Shown here: positions 23,499 to 32,700 of the stretch, one piece after another
Layout: the number at the start of each line of letters is the position of its first letter
How positions within the stretch are numbered: position 1 is the first letter of the stretch
The notes under the pieces: model-generated
What the model was told of the DNA's origin: nothing
Databases searched by the model: none
The model's input: only the letters and a program-made list of their open reading frames with translations
Made by a program: the position numbers and the translations under genes
NCBI RefSeq assembly: GCF_021698975.1
Contig: NZ_SSXA01000043.1
Span: forward strand, 1 to 35,448
Direction: 5' to 3'
Origin: Blastococcus sp. KM273128
Lineage (GTDB): Bacteria > Actinomycetota > Actinomycetes > Mycobacteriales > Geodermatophilaceae
DNA: 35,448 nt

Positions 23499-24338
23499 TC
23501 ACGCCGCGGGGGTGGTGCCCCGGCCGAGCCGGCGCAGCGCCTCGTCGGGCCGGTCGGTGATGATCGCGTCGACCCCCAGGCCGATCAGGAAGTCGATGTC
23601 GGCGGGCCGGTTCGCCGTCCACACGTGCACCTGCTTGCCCGCGGCGTGCGCCTCCGCCACGAACCCCGGATCGGCCCGCACGAGCGCCACCCCCGGCCCG
23701 ACCGCGCTCATCGACCCCGCCAGCAGCTCCGTGCGTACCGCGCGCAGCCGTTTCCCGATGAGCTGCACGGTCGGGACCGCCGGGGCGAGCGCCTGCACGC
23801 GGCGCACCGCGAGCTGGGAGAAGCTCATCACGCGGAACGCCGGCCGGCCGCCCCACTGCGCCGGACGCTCGCCCTGCAGCAACCCGTAGCGGCGCAGCGA
23901 CCGCACCAGCTCCTGCTCCACCCGGCTCGCGTGCCGGGTCGGGTGCTTGGTCTCGATGGCCAGCCGGACGCTCCCGGGCGTCGCGGTCACGTACTCGAGC
24001 AAACGGTCCAGGGTGAGCACGCGCCCGTCCTCGACGTCGGGCTCGTCGGAGACGGCGGTGATCGTGTCGTCCGCCCACCGGTCCCGCCGGCCGCGCCGCG
24101 CACCGAACCGGAACTGCTCCAGCTCGGCGAGGTGCAGGGCGGAGACGACGCCGCGGCCGTTCGAGGTGGTCCGGACGCGGCGGTCGTGGACGCAGACGAG
24201 CACGCCGTCGCGCGTCATCCGCACGTCGCACTCCACCGCGTCGGCGCCCACCTGGGTCGCGTTCCGGTAGGCGGCCAGCGTGTGCTCGGGCGCCTCCGCG
24301 GTCGCCCCGCGGTGGGCGACGACCTCGGGGGCGGTCAC
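23499..24338 (-). CDS. Glycerophosphodiester phosphodiesterase
   Basis: A 279-residue GDPD-family enzyme that splits glycerophosphodiesters into glycerol-3-phosphate and an alcohol. VVAHRGATAEAPEHTLAAY carries the H-R and E-N/H-T motif; ADAVECDVRMTRDGVLVCVHD carries the metal-binding E-x-D and the second catalytic His; LAIETKHP holds the next acidic ligand; VHVWTANRPADIDFLIGLGVDAIITDRPDEAL is the typical end. There is no signal peptide, so it is probably cytoplasmic. GTG 24338 was chosen a few residues before the first strand. Confidence 0.92.
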   Translation of the reverse strand: MTAPEVVAHRGATAEAPEHTLAAYRNATQVGADAVECDVRMTRDGVLVCVHDRRVRTTSNGRGVVSALHLAELEQFRFGARRGRRDRWADDTITAVSDEPDVEDGRVLTLDRLLEYVTATPGSVRLAIETKHPTRHASRVEQELVRSLRRYGLLQGERPAQWGGRPAFRVMSFSQLAVRRVQALAPAVPTVQLIGKRLRAVRTELLAGSMSAVGPGVALVRADPGFVAEAHAAGKQVHVWTANRPADIDFLIGLGVDAIITDRPDEALRRLGRGTTPAA

Positions 24339-24451
24339 CGGCGCGGACGGGGGGAGCGGACGTGCGGCACGGGGCGATCTTCCTCGCCCAGGGCGGACGC
24401 GGCGACCGAACGCGAGGCGCTCGAGGCCCGGTGACCGGCCGGCCCGACCCG

Positions 24452-24519
24452 TCGACCTCGCCCCATGGCTGCCGACCGCGCCGCACACCGCGAGGTCGAC
24501 CACCACACGGCGAGGTCGA
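24452..24519. repeat. Three copies of GCGAGGTCGA upstream of the glycerophosphodiesterase
   Basis: GCGAGGTCGA occurs as direct repeats at 24490-24499 and 24510-24519, exactly 20 bp (about two helical turns) apart, and inverted at 24452-24461. The 230-bp spacer 24339-24568 otherwise shows nothing. It could be an operator array for the minus-strand glycerophosphodiesterase gene, but GC-rich sequence makes short repeats less surprising. Confidence 0.35.
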
Positions 24520-24568
24520 GCGCTCGGGTCAGGCGCGGCGGTGAGGCGGCGAGGTGAGGACGGCGCGG

Positions 24569-25534
24569 TCAGACGGCGACGCGGGCGCGGTACTCGGCGA
24601 CGGTGATCATCGGCGGGCGCTCGTCCACGGCGACGGCGCTGCTCCGCGGCACGAATCCCCGCCCGTCGTGCCGGAACTGGGTGAGCAGCCCGCTGGCCCC
24701 GCGCCCGCCCGCGGCCCGGGACAGCACCGTGGCGACCACCTGCCCGGCCATCTCCCCGAGCGCCTCGACGTCCTGCGAGGTGTGCCGGCGGGTGCCGAGG
24801 TCCACCTGGGCCAGTGAGGAGAGCCCGCCCAGCCGCAGCAGGTCGACGAGCAGGCCCACCTCCACGCCGTAGGCCGAGACGAACGGCACCTGCTCCAGCA
24901 CCGAGCGGCGGCCGGCGTACTCCCCGCCGAGCGGCTGCACGATCCCGGCCAGCTCGGGCCATAGCGCGTTGAGCAGCGGCCGCGCCGTCAGCTCGGTGAC
25001 CCGCCCCCCGCCCGCGGGCACCACGGTGTCGCCGACCTCCAGCGGCCGGGTGTAGCAGCCCTTGACGTAGGCCACCTGCGGATCGGTCAGCAGCGGCGCG
25101 AGCAGCCCGGGCACGTAGTGGGCGACGTCGCCGAGCAGGTCGGCGTCGAGGAAGACGACGAGGTCGCCGGTGGTGGCGGCCAGCGACTTCCACAGCGCCT
25201 CGCCCTTGCCCCGCCGGGTGCCCGCACCCGGCAGCACGTCGGAGGTGGCCACGACCGAGGCCCCGGCGGCCCGGGCGACGGCGGCGGTGGCGTCGGTGCT
25301 GTCGGAGTCGACGACGACGAGTTCGTCGACCAGCGGCACGCCGCGGACCCAGTGCGCGTGCAGGTCGGCGACCAGCCGGCCCACCGTCGCCTCCTCGTCG
25401 CGGGCGGGGAGGACGACGCTGACCCGGTGCCCGCCGCGCCGCTTGGCACGCAGCAGCGCGTCGACGTCGACCTCGTCGAGGGACCGGGCGGTCGACGTGC
25501 GATCGGCGAACCAGGCGCGGGCGTCGGGTCTCAC
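24569..25534 (-). CDS. gpgS: Glucosyl-3-phosphoglycerate synthase
   Basis: A 321-residue GT-A glycosyltransferase (family GT81) that makes glucosyl-3-phosphoglycerate, the first step toward glucosylglycerate and the methylglucose lipopolysaccharides of actinobacteria. RPDARAWFADRTST opens the protein as in characterised GpgS. VSVVLPARDEEATVG is the nucleotide-sugar strand, GKGEALWKSL follows at 109-118, and the metal-binding D-x-D is DAD at 130-132 (VFLDADLLGD). AYVKGCYTRPL, PLGGEYAGRRSVLEQVPF and GVEVGLLVDL are family signatures. GTG 25534 was chosen to match the usual N-terminus; GTG 25543 is three residues upstream. Confidence 0.93.
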   Translation of the reverse strand: MRPDARAWFADRTSTARSLDEVDVDALLRAKRRGGHRVSVVLPARDEEATVGRLVADLHAHWVRGVPLVDELVVVDSDSTDATAAVARAAGASVVATSDVLPGAGTRRGKGEALWKSLAATTGDLVVFLDADLLGDVAHYVPGLLAPLLTDPQVAYVKGCYTRPLEVGDTVVPAGGGRVTELTARPLLNALWPELAGIVQPLGGEYAGRRSVLEQVPFVSAYGVEVGLLVDLLRLGGLSSLAQVDLGTRRHTSQDVEALGEMAGQVVATVLSRAAGGRGASGLLTQFRHDGRGFVPRSSAVAVDERPPMITVAEYRARVAV

Positions 25535-25695
25535 GGCCCCCACTGTCCGGCAGGCCGGGACCGCGCACCAGACAAGCGCCCGGCTGTTCACCGGCCCGTC
25601 ACGGGAACGTTCCCCGCGCCCGCCCCGCGACGTGCGAGGACGTCAGACGGTGACGGCGCCGGGACCGACGAGAACCAGAACCGCGGCGTCCACGC

Positions 25696-27435
25696 TCAGG
25701 GCGTCCCCACGGCGAGCCCGGCGGCGACCGCGGTGCGCCAGCCGCCGTCGGCGAGCTGCCCGGCCTCCAGCGGACGGGCGAACGCGTAGCCCTGCAGGTA
25801 GCGGTGGCCCATCTCGCGCAGCAGGGCGAGCTGCCCGTGCGTGGTCACGCCCTCGACGACGACGGGCAGGCCGAGGCTGGTGCCCAGCTGGAGCACCCCG
25901 CGGCACAGCGCCCGCCGCTGCGGGTCGTGCTCGACGTCGGCCAGGAAGTGCTGGTCCATCTTGAGCAGGTCGACCGGCATCCCGGCGAGGTAGGCCAGCG
26001 ACGACCATCCGGTGCCGAAGTCGTCCACGGCGATGCGGACGCCCAGCCCGCGCAGGGTCTCCAGCTCCCCGGCGACGTGGCCGTCGAGCAGCATCGACTC
26101 GGTCAGCTCCACGACCAGCCGCGAGGCGGGCAGGCCGCTGGCCCCGAGCGCGGCGACGACGTCGGCCACCAGCTCCCCGCTGCCCACGTGGCGGGCCGAG
26201 ACGTTGACGGCGACGGCGAGCTGCTCGCCCGGCAGCCCGGCCACGGTGGCGCACGCCTCGCGCAGCACCCAGCGGCTCAGCTCGGTGATCAGCGGCGACT
26301 CCTCGGCCAGCGGCACGAACTCCTGCGGGGAGACGTCGCCGAGCTCGGGGTGCCGCCAGCGCAGCAGCGCCTCGACGGTGACCGCGCGGTCCAGGACGAC
26401 GTCGACCACCGGCTGGAAGACCAGCCGCAGCTCGTCGCGGGCCAGGGCGCCGGCGAGGTCGGTGCTCAGCGCGCTGCGCCGGCCCGCGGCGGAGCGCAGC
26501 GCGTCGTCGGCACGGTGCACCGAGCCGGGGCCGGCGGCGCGGGCGCTGCGCAGGGCCAGGTCGGCGCGGCGCAGGGCCTCGGCCGGGTCGACGTCGGCGC
26601 CCAGCCCGGTGACGCCGGCGGAGGCGGTGAGCCGGCCCGCCGGGGTGGCCAGCCGGCCGAGGGTCGCGACGAGCCGGGCCGCGACCACCTCGGCGTCCGC
26701 GAGGCCGCCGTCGACGAGCACCACGAAGTCGCCGTCCGTGCCGCGGGCCAGCCAGTCCTCGCCGCGCAGCTCGCGGGCCAGCCGGGAGGTGACCGCGCGC
26801 AGGACGGTGGTCCCGGCGGCGGCAGCGCCGTCGACCGAGAGCAGCACGAGCGCCGTGGCGCGCGCCGGGCCCTGCCGCTGGACGGCGGCGAGCCGGTGCA
26901 CCAGGGCGCTGCGGTTGGGCAGGCCGGTGACCGGGTCGGTGAGCGCGAGCTCGAGCAGCTCGGCGTCGGGGCCCTCCCGGTCGGCGGTGAGGTCGGCGCA
27001 GGACAGCACGAGCGCACCGACCTCCGGGTCGGCGCGCAGGTCGCGCACGGTGGCCTGCACCAGCCGCCACCCGCCGTCGCCGGTGCGGACACGGGCGGTG
27101 CGGACGGCGAGCTCGCCCTGGTCGCCGGCGCGGTTGCGCAGCGCGGGAAGGAGCACCCGGCGGTCCTCGGGGTGGACGGCGTGGGCCAGCGGCAGGCCGG
27201 TGAGCTCCGCGGGGTCGAGGCCGAGGAGGTCGGCGACCGCGGGGGAGGCGTAGGTGACGTGCAGCGCGTCGTCGAGGAGCACCACGGGGTCGGGGCTGCT
27301 GCGCACCAGGGCGGTGAACTGCGCGCGGCTGGTCCGCAGCGCGGCCGCGAGCCGGGCCTGGCGGCGCCACAGCACCCACAGCACCGGGCCGACGACGGCG
27401 AGGCAGAGCAGCCCCGGGACGACGGCGGTGGTCAC
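25696..27435 (-). CDS. Membrane PAS-GGDEF-EAL protein (probable c-di-GMP phosphodiesterase)
   Basis: A 579-residue protein. An N-terminal transmembrane helix (AVVPGLLCLAVVGPVLWVLW) is followed by a PAS domain (about 40-150: FTALVRSSPDPVVLLDD, DLLGLDPAEL), a GGDEF domain with a degenerate TDGDF signature (233-237) and an EAL domain from about 320. EAL is at 355-357 (TVEALLRW); NVSARH, ELTESMLLD, DDFGTGWSSLAYL, LKMDQHF and VVVEGV carry the metal and catalytic residues, and YLQGYAF the late Gln. The cyclase part is therefore probably inactive while the phosphodiesterase is intact. The last EGVE motif reads EGVT. GTG 27435 starts just before the membrane helix. Confidence 0.9.
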   Translation of the reverse strand: MTTAVVPGLLCLAVVGPVLWVLWRRQARLAAALRTSRAQFTALVRSSPDPVVLLDDALHVTYASPAVADLLGLDPAELTGLPLAHAVHPEDRRVLLPALRNRAGDQGELAVRTARVRTGDGGWRLVQATVRDLRADPEVGALVLSCADLTADREGPDAELLELALTDPVTGLPNRSALVHRLAAVQRQGPARATALVLLSVDGAAAAGTTVLRAVTSRLARELRGEDWLARGTDGDFVVLVDGGLADAEVVAARLVATLGRLATPAGRLTASAGVTGLGADVDPAEALRRADLALRSARAAGPGSVHRADDALRSAAGRRSALSTDLAGALARDELRLVFQPVVDVVLDRAVTVEALLRWRHPELGDVSPQEFVPLAEESPLITELSRWVLREACATVAGLPGEQLAVAVNVSARHVGSGELVADVVAALGASGLPASRLVVELTESMLLDGHVAGELETLRGLGVRIAVDDFGTGWSSLAYLAGMPVDLLKMDQHFLADVEHDPQRRALCRGVLQLGTSLGLPVVVEGVTTHGQLALLREMGHRYLQGYAFARPLEAGQLADGGWRTAVAAGLAVGTP

Positions 27436-27552
27436 GCCGTCGTCATCGGGACCGCCCGCCCCGTTCCGCAGCCGCGGCGCCCGCACGGTCACCCATCGGG
27501 GGTGCGCCGCGGCCGGGTCGCGGGCCGCGGGGCGCTGCCGCACGATTCGGGC

Positions 27553-27789
27553 ATGACCACCGGTTCCCCGCCCGCACCGCACGTGGGCGCCGCGGACCCG
27601 CGGCGGGTGGCGCTGCTGCTCGAGACCGCCGACGTCCTCGCCCGGCGCGCCGCGCGCACCGCCGACGCCGCCCAGGCCCGGGTCCTGCTGCGCCGGTCGG
27701 CCCAGCGCCGGGCGCAGGCCGAGCGCCTGGCCTCGGAGGGGCGCCGGGGGACGGGTTCGCCGGTCGCGGGAAGCAGCGCGCCGGACTGA
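27553..27789 (+). CDS. Small helical protein of unknown function
   Basis: A 78-residue protein, not recognised. After a Pro/Gly-rich start the central part (RRVALLLETADVLARRAARTADAAQARVLLRRSAQRRAQAERLA) is Ala/Arg/Leu-rich and would form a long amphipathic helix or coiled coil. ATG 27553 lies 6 nt after CACGAT, a weak leaderless -10. It diverges from the EAL gene and is 37 bp ahead of the SGNH-like gene. Confidence 0.5.
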   Translation: MTTGSPPAPHVGAADPRRVALLLETADVLARRAARTADAAQARVLLRRSAQRRAQAERLASEGRRGTGSPVAGSSAPD

Positions 27790-27813
27790 CCCCCGCGGCG
27801 GGGCGTCGCGGCG

Positions 27814-27819
27814 TACGGT
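27814..27819 (+). promoter_or_regulatory. Leaderless-type -10 box of the SGNH-like gene
   Basis: TACGGT, 7 nt before the GTG at 27827, with no ribosome-binding site between. Confidence 0.4.
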
Positions 27820-27826
27820 CCGCGCC

Positions 27827-28567
27827 GTGGCTGGCGGACTCCCCCCGGCGCCGCGCTGGGCGTGGGCGGTCATGGTGCTCGGGGTGGTCGGGGTCGCCGT
27901 CCTGGCGTTCCTGCTGTCCAACCGCCCGCCGCCCCCCGGGTTCACCGCGCCCTCGGCGGCCGGGCTGGGCGACCTGGCGACCACCGCGCCCGCGGCCGCC
28001 CCGCTGCGGCTGCTCGTCGTCGGCGACGGCTCCACCCTGGCGCCCGAGGGCGTGGTCGGGTGGCCGCAGCTGGTCGCCGACGGGCTCTCGGCCGGGGGCG
28101 CCCGCCCGGTCGAGCTGACCGTGGCCGCGGCCGACGGCAGCGGCTACCTCGTGGCCCCGGAGGGCGGCCAGACCTTCGGCCAGCTCGCCGAGGGCGCCGG
28201 CGGCGACTTCGACGCCGTCGTCCTCTCCGGCTCCCGCGACGACAACGCCGCCTTCCCCGACGTCCAGGCGGCCGCGCAGCAGACGATCGAGGCGGTGCGG
28301 GCCGCGTCACCGGAGGCGGCGGTGGTGGCCGTCGGGCCGACGTGGCCGGAGAGCACCCCGCCCGGCTACGTGCAGACCGACCGGGACGCCGTCGCCGCGG
28401 CCGCGGAGGCGACCGCAACCGCCTTCGCCGACCCGCTGGCGGAGGGGTGGCTGACCGCGCCGGGCCTGGTCGGGGACGACGACGAGACCCCCACCGCCGA
28501 GGGGCACCAGGCGCTGGCCGACCGGATCCGGCCGCTGGTGGAGCCGCTGGTGCCGGCGGGTGGCTGA
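27827..28567 (+). CDS. Membrane-anchored SGNH/GDSL-like protein with degenerate catalytic blocks
   Basis: A 246-residue protein with one N-terminal transmembrane helix (about 12-30) and an extracytoplasmic SGNH-like domain. The fold is recognisable: LRLLVVGDGSTLAP (block I), VVLSGSRDDNAAF (block III) and PTAEGHQALADRI (block V). Each block deviates: GDS reads GDGS (S69 one place late), the G-x-N-D type block reads S-R-D-D, and the position of the catalytic His in the usual D-x-x-H-P reads D-D-E-T-P (the later His, H227, belongs to the helix). It may be an inactive relative, perhaps binding wall polymers. The next gene starts 64 bp after its stop. Confidence 0.7.
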   Translation: MAGGLPPAPRWAWAVMVLGVVGVAVLAFLLSNRPPPPGFTAPSAAGLGDLATTAPAAAPLRLLVVGDGSTLAPEGVVGWPQLVADGLSAGGARPVELTVAAADGSGYLVAPEGGQTFGQLAEGAGGDFDAVVLSGSRDDNAAFPDVQAAAQQTIEAVRAASPEAAVVAVGPTWPESTPPGYVQTDRDAVAAAAEATATAFADPLAEGWLTAPGLVGDDDETPTAEGHQALADRIRPLVEPLVPAGG

Positions 28568-28631
28568 GCCGCGGGCGGGCGCCCTCGGCGCGGACGACCG
28601 GCCCGCACGCGGGCGGGGCTACCGTGGCCGG

Positions 28632-28865
28632 GTGCTCCGCTGGTCCTGCGCCCTCGCCGCCGGGGCGGTCGTCTCCGGGTTCGCCGCCCTCCTGGTCACC
28701 GGGGAGTACCGCAACGAGGGGCCGGTGCTGCTCACGCTGATCGGCGACCACGGGGTGCACGCCGGCGACCTGTTCGTCCTCGCGGGGTGGGCGGTCGCCG
28801 TGCTCGCGCTGGTCGTCCTCGCGGTGGCCCCCGGCCGCACCCCGGGAGACCGCTCCCGCGGCTGA
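28632..28865 (+). CDS. Small two-helix membrane protein
   Basis: A 77-residue protein with two hydrophobic segments (WSCALAAGAVVSGFAALLV and FVLAGWAVAVLALVVLAV) joined by a short polar loop, TGEYRNEGPVLLTLIGDHGVHAGD. GTG 28632 was chosen because TACCGT (28620-28625) lies 6 nt upstream, a leaderless arrangement. An in-frame GTG at 28560 overlaps the previous gene but adds only Arg/Gly-rich sequence. The function is unknown. Confidence 0.6.
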   Translation: MLRWSCALAAGAVVSGFAALLVTGEYRNEGPVLLTLIGDHGVHAGDLFVLAGWAVAVLALVVLAVAPGRTPGDRSRG

Positions 28866-28902
28866 CCGCGTCCTGCGCTTTTCTTGCGGATCGCTGCGCA
28901 CG

Positions 28903-28926
28903 ACCCTGCGGTTGGCCGCGCAGGGT
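28903..28926. repeat. Inverted repeat upstream of the TasA-like gene
   Basis: ACCCTGCG (28903-28910) and CGCAGGGT (28919-28926) flank an 8-base spacer, 54 bp before the start codon. It could be an operator or an mRNA hairpin; a T-rich CTTTTCTTGCGG lies just upstream. Confidence 0.4.
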
Positions 28927-28979
28927 GGCTCCTGCCGCGGATGGAACCGCCACCCCGGCACGAGCAGGGGAGGCAGGAC

Positions 28980-29600
28980 GTGAGCAGCGGGAGCAGCAGC
29001 ACCGCCGTGGCCCACCAGGGCGTCGCCGCGAAGGTCGTGGGCACGGTCGCCGTGCTGGCCGCGGCCGGCGCGGTCGCGGGCCTGGGGACCCTCGGCGGGT
29101 TCAGCACCAGCGACAGCGTGGACACCGAGGTGGCGACGGGGGCGCTCTCCATCCGCCTGGACGCCGCCGCGGGCACCACCAGCGTGCCGTTCGCCGGCGG
29201 GGCGATGATGCCCGGCGACGTCGAGCAGGTCGCCTTCGACCTGCGCAACGACGGCGACGTGCCGCTGGCCTCGGTCGGCTTCGCGTCGGCGGCGAAGGTC
29301 TCCAGCCTGCTGGACACCGACCTGGTCGACGGGCTGCAGATGGACGTCGACGCGTGCTCGCAGCCGTGGACGACGTCGGGTGGGTCGTGGACCTGCGGCG
29401 GCACGGTGACCGGCTTCTACACCGGCCCGATCGTCATGGACGAGTCGCTGGAGGGCGCCGCGAGCCTGCGCCCGGGCGGGGTGGACCACCTGCTGACCAC
29501 CGTCTCCTTCCCGACCACGGCCGGTGACGAGCTCAAGCAGCAGTCCAGCACCTTCACCTTCACCTTCTCGGCCGTGCAGCGGGACGGCGCCGCGCGCTGA
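28980..29600 (+). CDS. TasA/camelysin-like secreted protein
   Basis: A 206-residue exported protein. GTG 28980 has GGGGAGG at good spacing. A Sec-type signal (KVVGTVAVLAAAGAVAGLGTLGGFSTSD) is followed by a domain with the pattern of the TasA/CalY/SipW-dependent family: V-D-T-E-V-A-T-G-A-L-S-I-R-L just after cleavage, FDLRNDGDVPLASVGF, and a final STFTFTFSAVQ strand. Two Cys (DACSQPW, SWTCGG) may form a disulfide. In Bacillus such proteins form biofilm fibres or act as surface peptidases; here a surface-matrix role is inference. No SipW-like signal peptidase is in the window. A strong terminator follows. Confidence 0.75.
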   Translation: MSSGSSSTAVAHQGVAAKVVGTVAVLAAAGAVAGLGTLGGFSTSDSVDTEVATGALSIRLDAAAGTTSVPFAGGAMMPGDVEQVAFDLRNDGDVPLASVGFASAAKVSSLLDTDLVDGLQMDVDACSQPWTTSGGSWTCGGTVTGFYTGPIVMDESLEGAASLRPGGVDHLLTTVSFPTTAGDELKQQSSTFTFTFSAVQRDGAAR

Positions 29601-29610
29601 CCTGCGGCTC

Positions 29611-29657
29611 GCGCGGGCGGGTACCGGGCCCACGGGGGGCCCGGTCCCCGCCCGCGC
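29611..29657 (+). terminator. Strong terminator before the formate dehydrogenase operon
   Basis: An outer 11-bp stem (29611-29621 with 29647-29657) and an inner 8-bp stem CCGGGCCC/GGGCCCGG (29624-29631 with 29637-29644), separated by a 2x2 internal loop, begin 11 bp after the TasA-like stop. There is no T-tract, as is common in actinobacteria. It isolates the fdh operon from upstream transcription. Confidence 0.7.
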
Positions 29658-29747
29658 CGTCGTCCGGCGGGGCAACACCGGGTTGCGGACGGCGCCGATC
29701 CGGGTCGCGGGCCTGTCGGCGCGCCGCCCGGCGCGCCGGATGGCAGA

Positions 29748-32700
29748 GTGACGCCTGTGAAGACCTGGCTCGACAGCTGGCCGGTGTACCGCCAGCTCAC
29801 CGGCTCCGACCCGCTGGGCCGTGGCAAGGCCGCGCGCAGCAAGGCCACCGAGGCCACCGTGTCGCGCACCGCCACCGCCGACCGGGTCGTGAAGAGCGTC
29901 TGCCCGTACTGCGCCGTCGGCTGCGCGCAGAACGTCTACGTCAAGGACGAGAAGGTCGTCCAGATCGAGGGCGACCCCGACTCGCCGATCAACCGCGGCC
30001 GGCTCTGCCCCAAGGGCTCGGCGAGCAAGCAGCTGGTCACCAGCCCCACGCGGGTGACCACGGTCAAGTACCGCCGTCCGTTCGGGACGGAGTGGGAGGA
30101 CCTCGAGCTGGACACGGCGATGGAGATGATCGCCGACCGCGTCCTGGAGGCCCGGCGCAAGGGCTGGCAGGACGAGAACGAGGGCAAGCGGGTCAACCGC
30201 ACCATGGGAGTAGCGAGCCTCGGAGGGGCGACCCTCGACAACGAGGAGAACTACCTCATGAAGAAGCTCTACAGCGCCATGGGCGCGATCCAGATCGAGA
30301 ACCAGGCCCGCATATAGCACTCCGCGACGGTGCCCGGTCTGGGTGCCTCGTTCGGTCGTGGCGGCGCCACGAACTTTCTGGAAGACCTCGCGAACTCCGA
30401 CTGCATCGTCATCGAGGGTTCGAACATGGCCGAGTGCCACCCGGTGGGCTTCCAGTGGGTCGGTGAGGCCAAGGCGCGCGGCGCGAAGATCATCCACATC
30501 GACCCGCGGTTCACCCGCACCAGCGCGATCGCCGACCTGCACGTGCCGCTGCGCGTGGGCACCGACATCGCGTTCCTCGGTGGGCTGATCAACCACGTCC
30601 TGAGCAACGAGCTGTACTTCAAGGAGTACGTCGTCGCCTACACCAACGCCGCGGCGCTGGTGGGCGAGGAGTTCGTCGACTCCGAGGACCTCGACGGCCT
30701 CTTCTCCGGCTTCGACGCCGAGAACCGGGTGTACGACGTCGACAGCTGGCAGTACGAGTTCGAGGAGCCGCCGCACTCGGGCGCCGACGACCCGGCCGGT
30801 GCCGCCGAGCAGGACCGGCTCGAGGACGACCCGGAGGTCACGCACTCCGACCGCGCGCAGGCGTCGGGCAGCGGCGGCCCGCCGATCCCGGCCAAGCCCA
30901 AGCGCGACGAGACCCTGCAGCACCCGCGCACGGTGTTCCAGGTGCTCAAGCGGCACTTCGCCCGCTACACCCCCGAGATGGTGTCGGAGGTCTGCGGCAT
31001 CGAGCCGGCGGTGTTCCACCAGGTCGCCGAGTGGGTGACCAGCAACAGCAACCGCGACCGGACGACGGCGTGGGTGTACTCGGTGGGCTGGACGCAGCAC
31101 AGCGTCGGCGCGCAGTACATCCGCACCTGCTCGATCCTGCAGACGCTGCTGGGCAACATCGGCCGCCCCGGTGGCGGGATCATGGCGCTGCGCGGGCACG
31201 CCAGCATCCAGGGCTCCACCGACGTCCCGACGCTGTTCAACCTGCTGCCGGGTTACCTGCCGATGCCGCACGCCCACCAGCACGACACGCTGGAGGACTA
31301 CGTCGCCGACGCCGCCGGCAAGGGCGGCTTCTGGGGCAACAAGCCCGCGTACATCACCAGCCTGCTCAAGGCCTGGTGGGGTGACGCCGCGACGCCGGAG
31401 AACGACTTCGCGTTCGACTACCTGCCCAGGATCGACGGCGACCACAGCTCCTACCGGACGATCGCCGACATGATCAAGGGGAAGGTGCAGGGCTACTTCC
31501 TCGTCGGCGAGAACCCCGGCGTCGGTCACCCGAACAGCCGGATGAACCGGTTCGGCCTGGCCAACCTGGACTGGCTGGTCGTCCGCGACCTGCAGATGAT
31601 CGAGTCGGCGACCTTCTGGAAGGAGGGCCCGGAGCACGAGACCGGCGAGCTGTCGCCGGACACGATCGGCACCGAGGTCTTCTTCATGCCGGCCGCCACG
31701 CACGTGGAGAAGGAAGGCACCTTCACCCAGACGCAGCGGCTGCTGCAGTGGCGGCACAAGGCGGTCGAGCCGCCGAACGACGCCCGCAGCGACCTGTGGT
31801 TCTACTTCCACCTGGGCCGGATCCTGCGCGAGCGGCTCGCGGGCTCCACCGACCCGCGGGACCGCCCGCTGCTCGACCTCACCTGGGACTACCTGCCCGA
31901 GGGCGAGCACGACGAGCCGAGCGCGGACCTGGTGCTGCGCGAGATCAACGGCTACGGCCCCGACGGGCAGCTGCTCAATTCCTACCTGGAGATGAAGGAC
32001 GACGGCTCCACCACCGGTGGCTGCTGGATCTACAGCGGCGTCTACGCCGACGGGGTCAACCAGTCCGCGCGGCGCAAGCCCGCGAAGGAGCAGGGCGTCG
32101 TCGCCTCGGAGTGGGGCTGGGCGTGGCCGCTGAACCGGCGGATGCTCTACAACCGCGCCTCGGCCGACCCCGACGGCAAGCCGTGGAGCGAGCGCAAGAA
32201 GTACGTCTGGTGGGACGAGTCCGCCGGGGAGTGGACCGGCGTCGACGTGCCCGACTTCGAGAAGAAGAAGCGGCCGGACTACGTGCCCCCGGACGGCGCC
32301 AAGGCGCAGGACGCGCTCGCCGGCACCGACCCGTTCGTCATGCAGGGCGACGGCAAGGCGTGGCTGTTCGCGCCGGCGGGCGTGGTCGACGGCCCGCTGC
32401 CGACGCACTACGAGCCGGCCGAGTCGGTGGTCGAGAACGCGTTCTACAAGCAGCAGGCCAACCCGACGCTGGAGATGATCGAGGGCCCGTGGAACCGGGC
32501 CAACCCGACGCGCAGCGACGTCTACCCGTTCGCCGTCACCACCTACCGGCTGACCGAGCACCACACCGCCGGCGGGATGAGCCGCACGCTGCCCTACCTC
32601 TCGGAGCTCCAGCCGGAGTTCTTCGTCGAGGTGAGCCCCGAGCTCGCGCGGCTGCGGGGGCTGACCAACGGCGAGTTCGCCACGCTGGTCAGCGCGCGTA

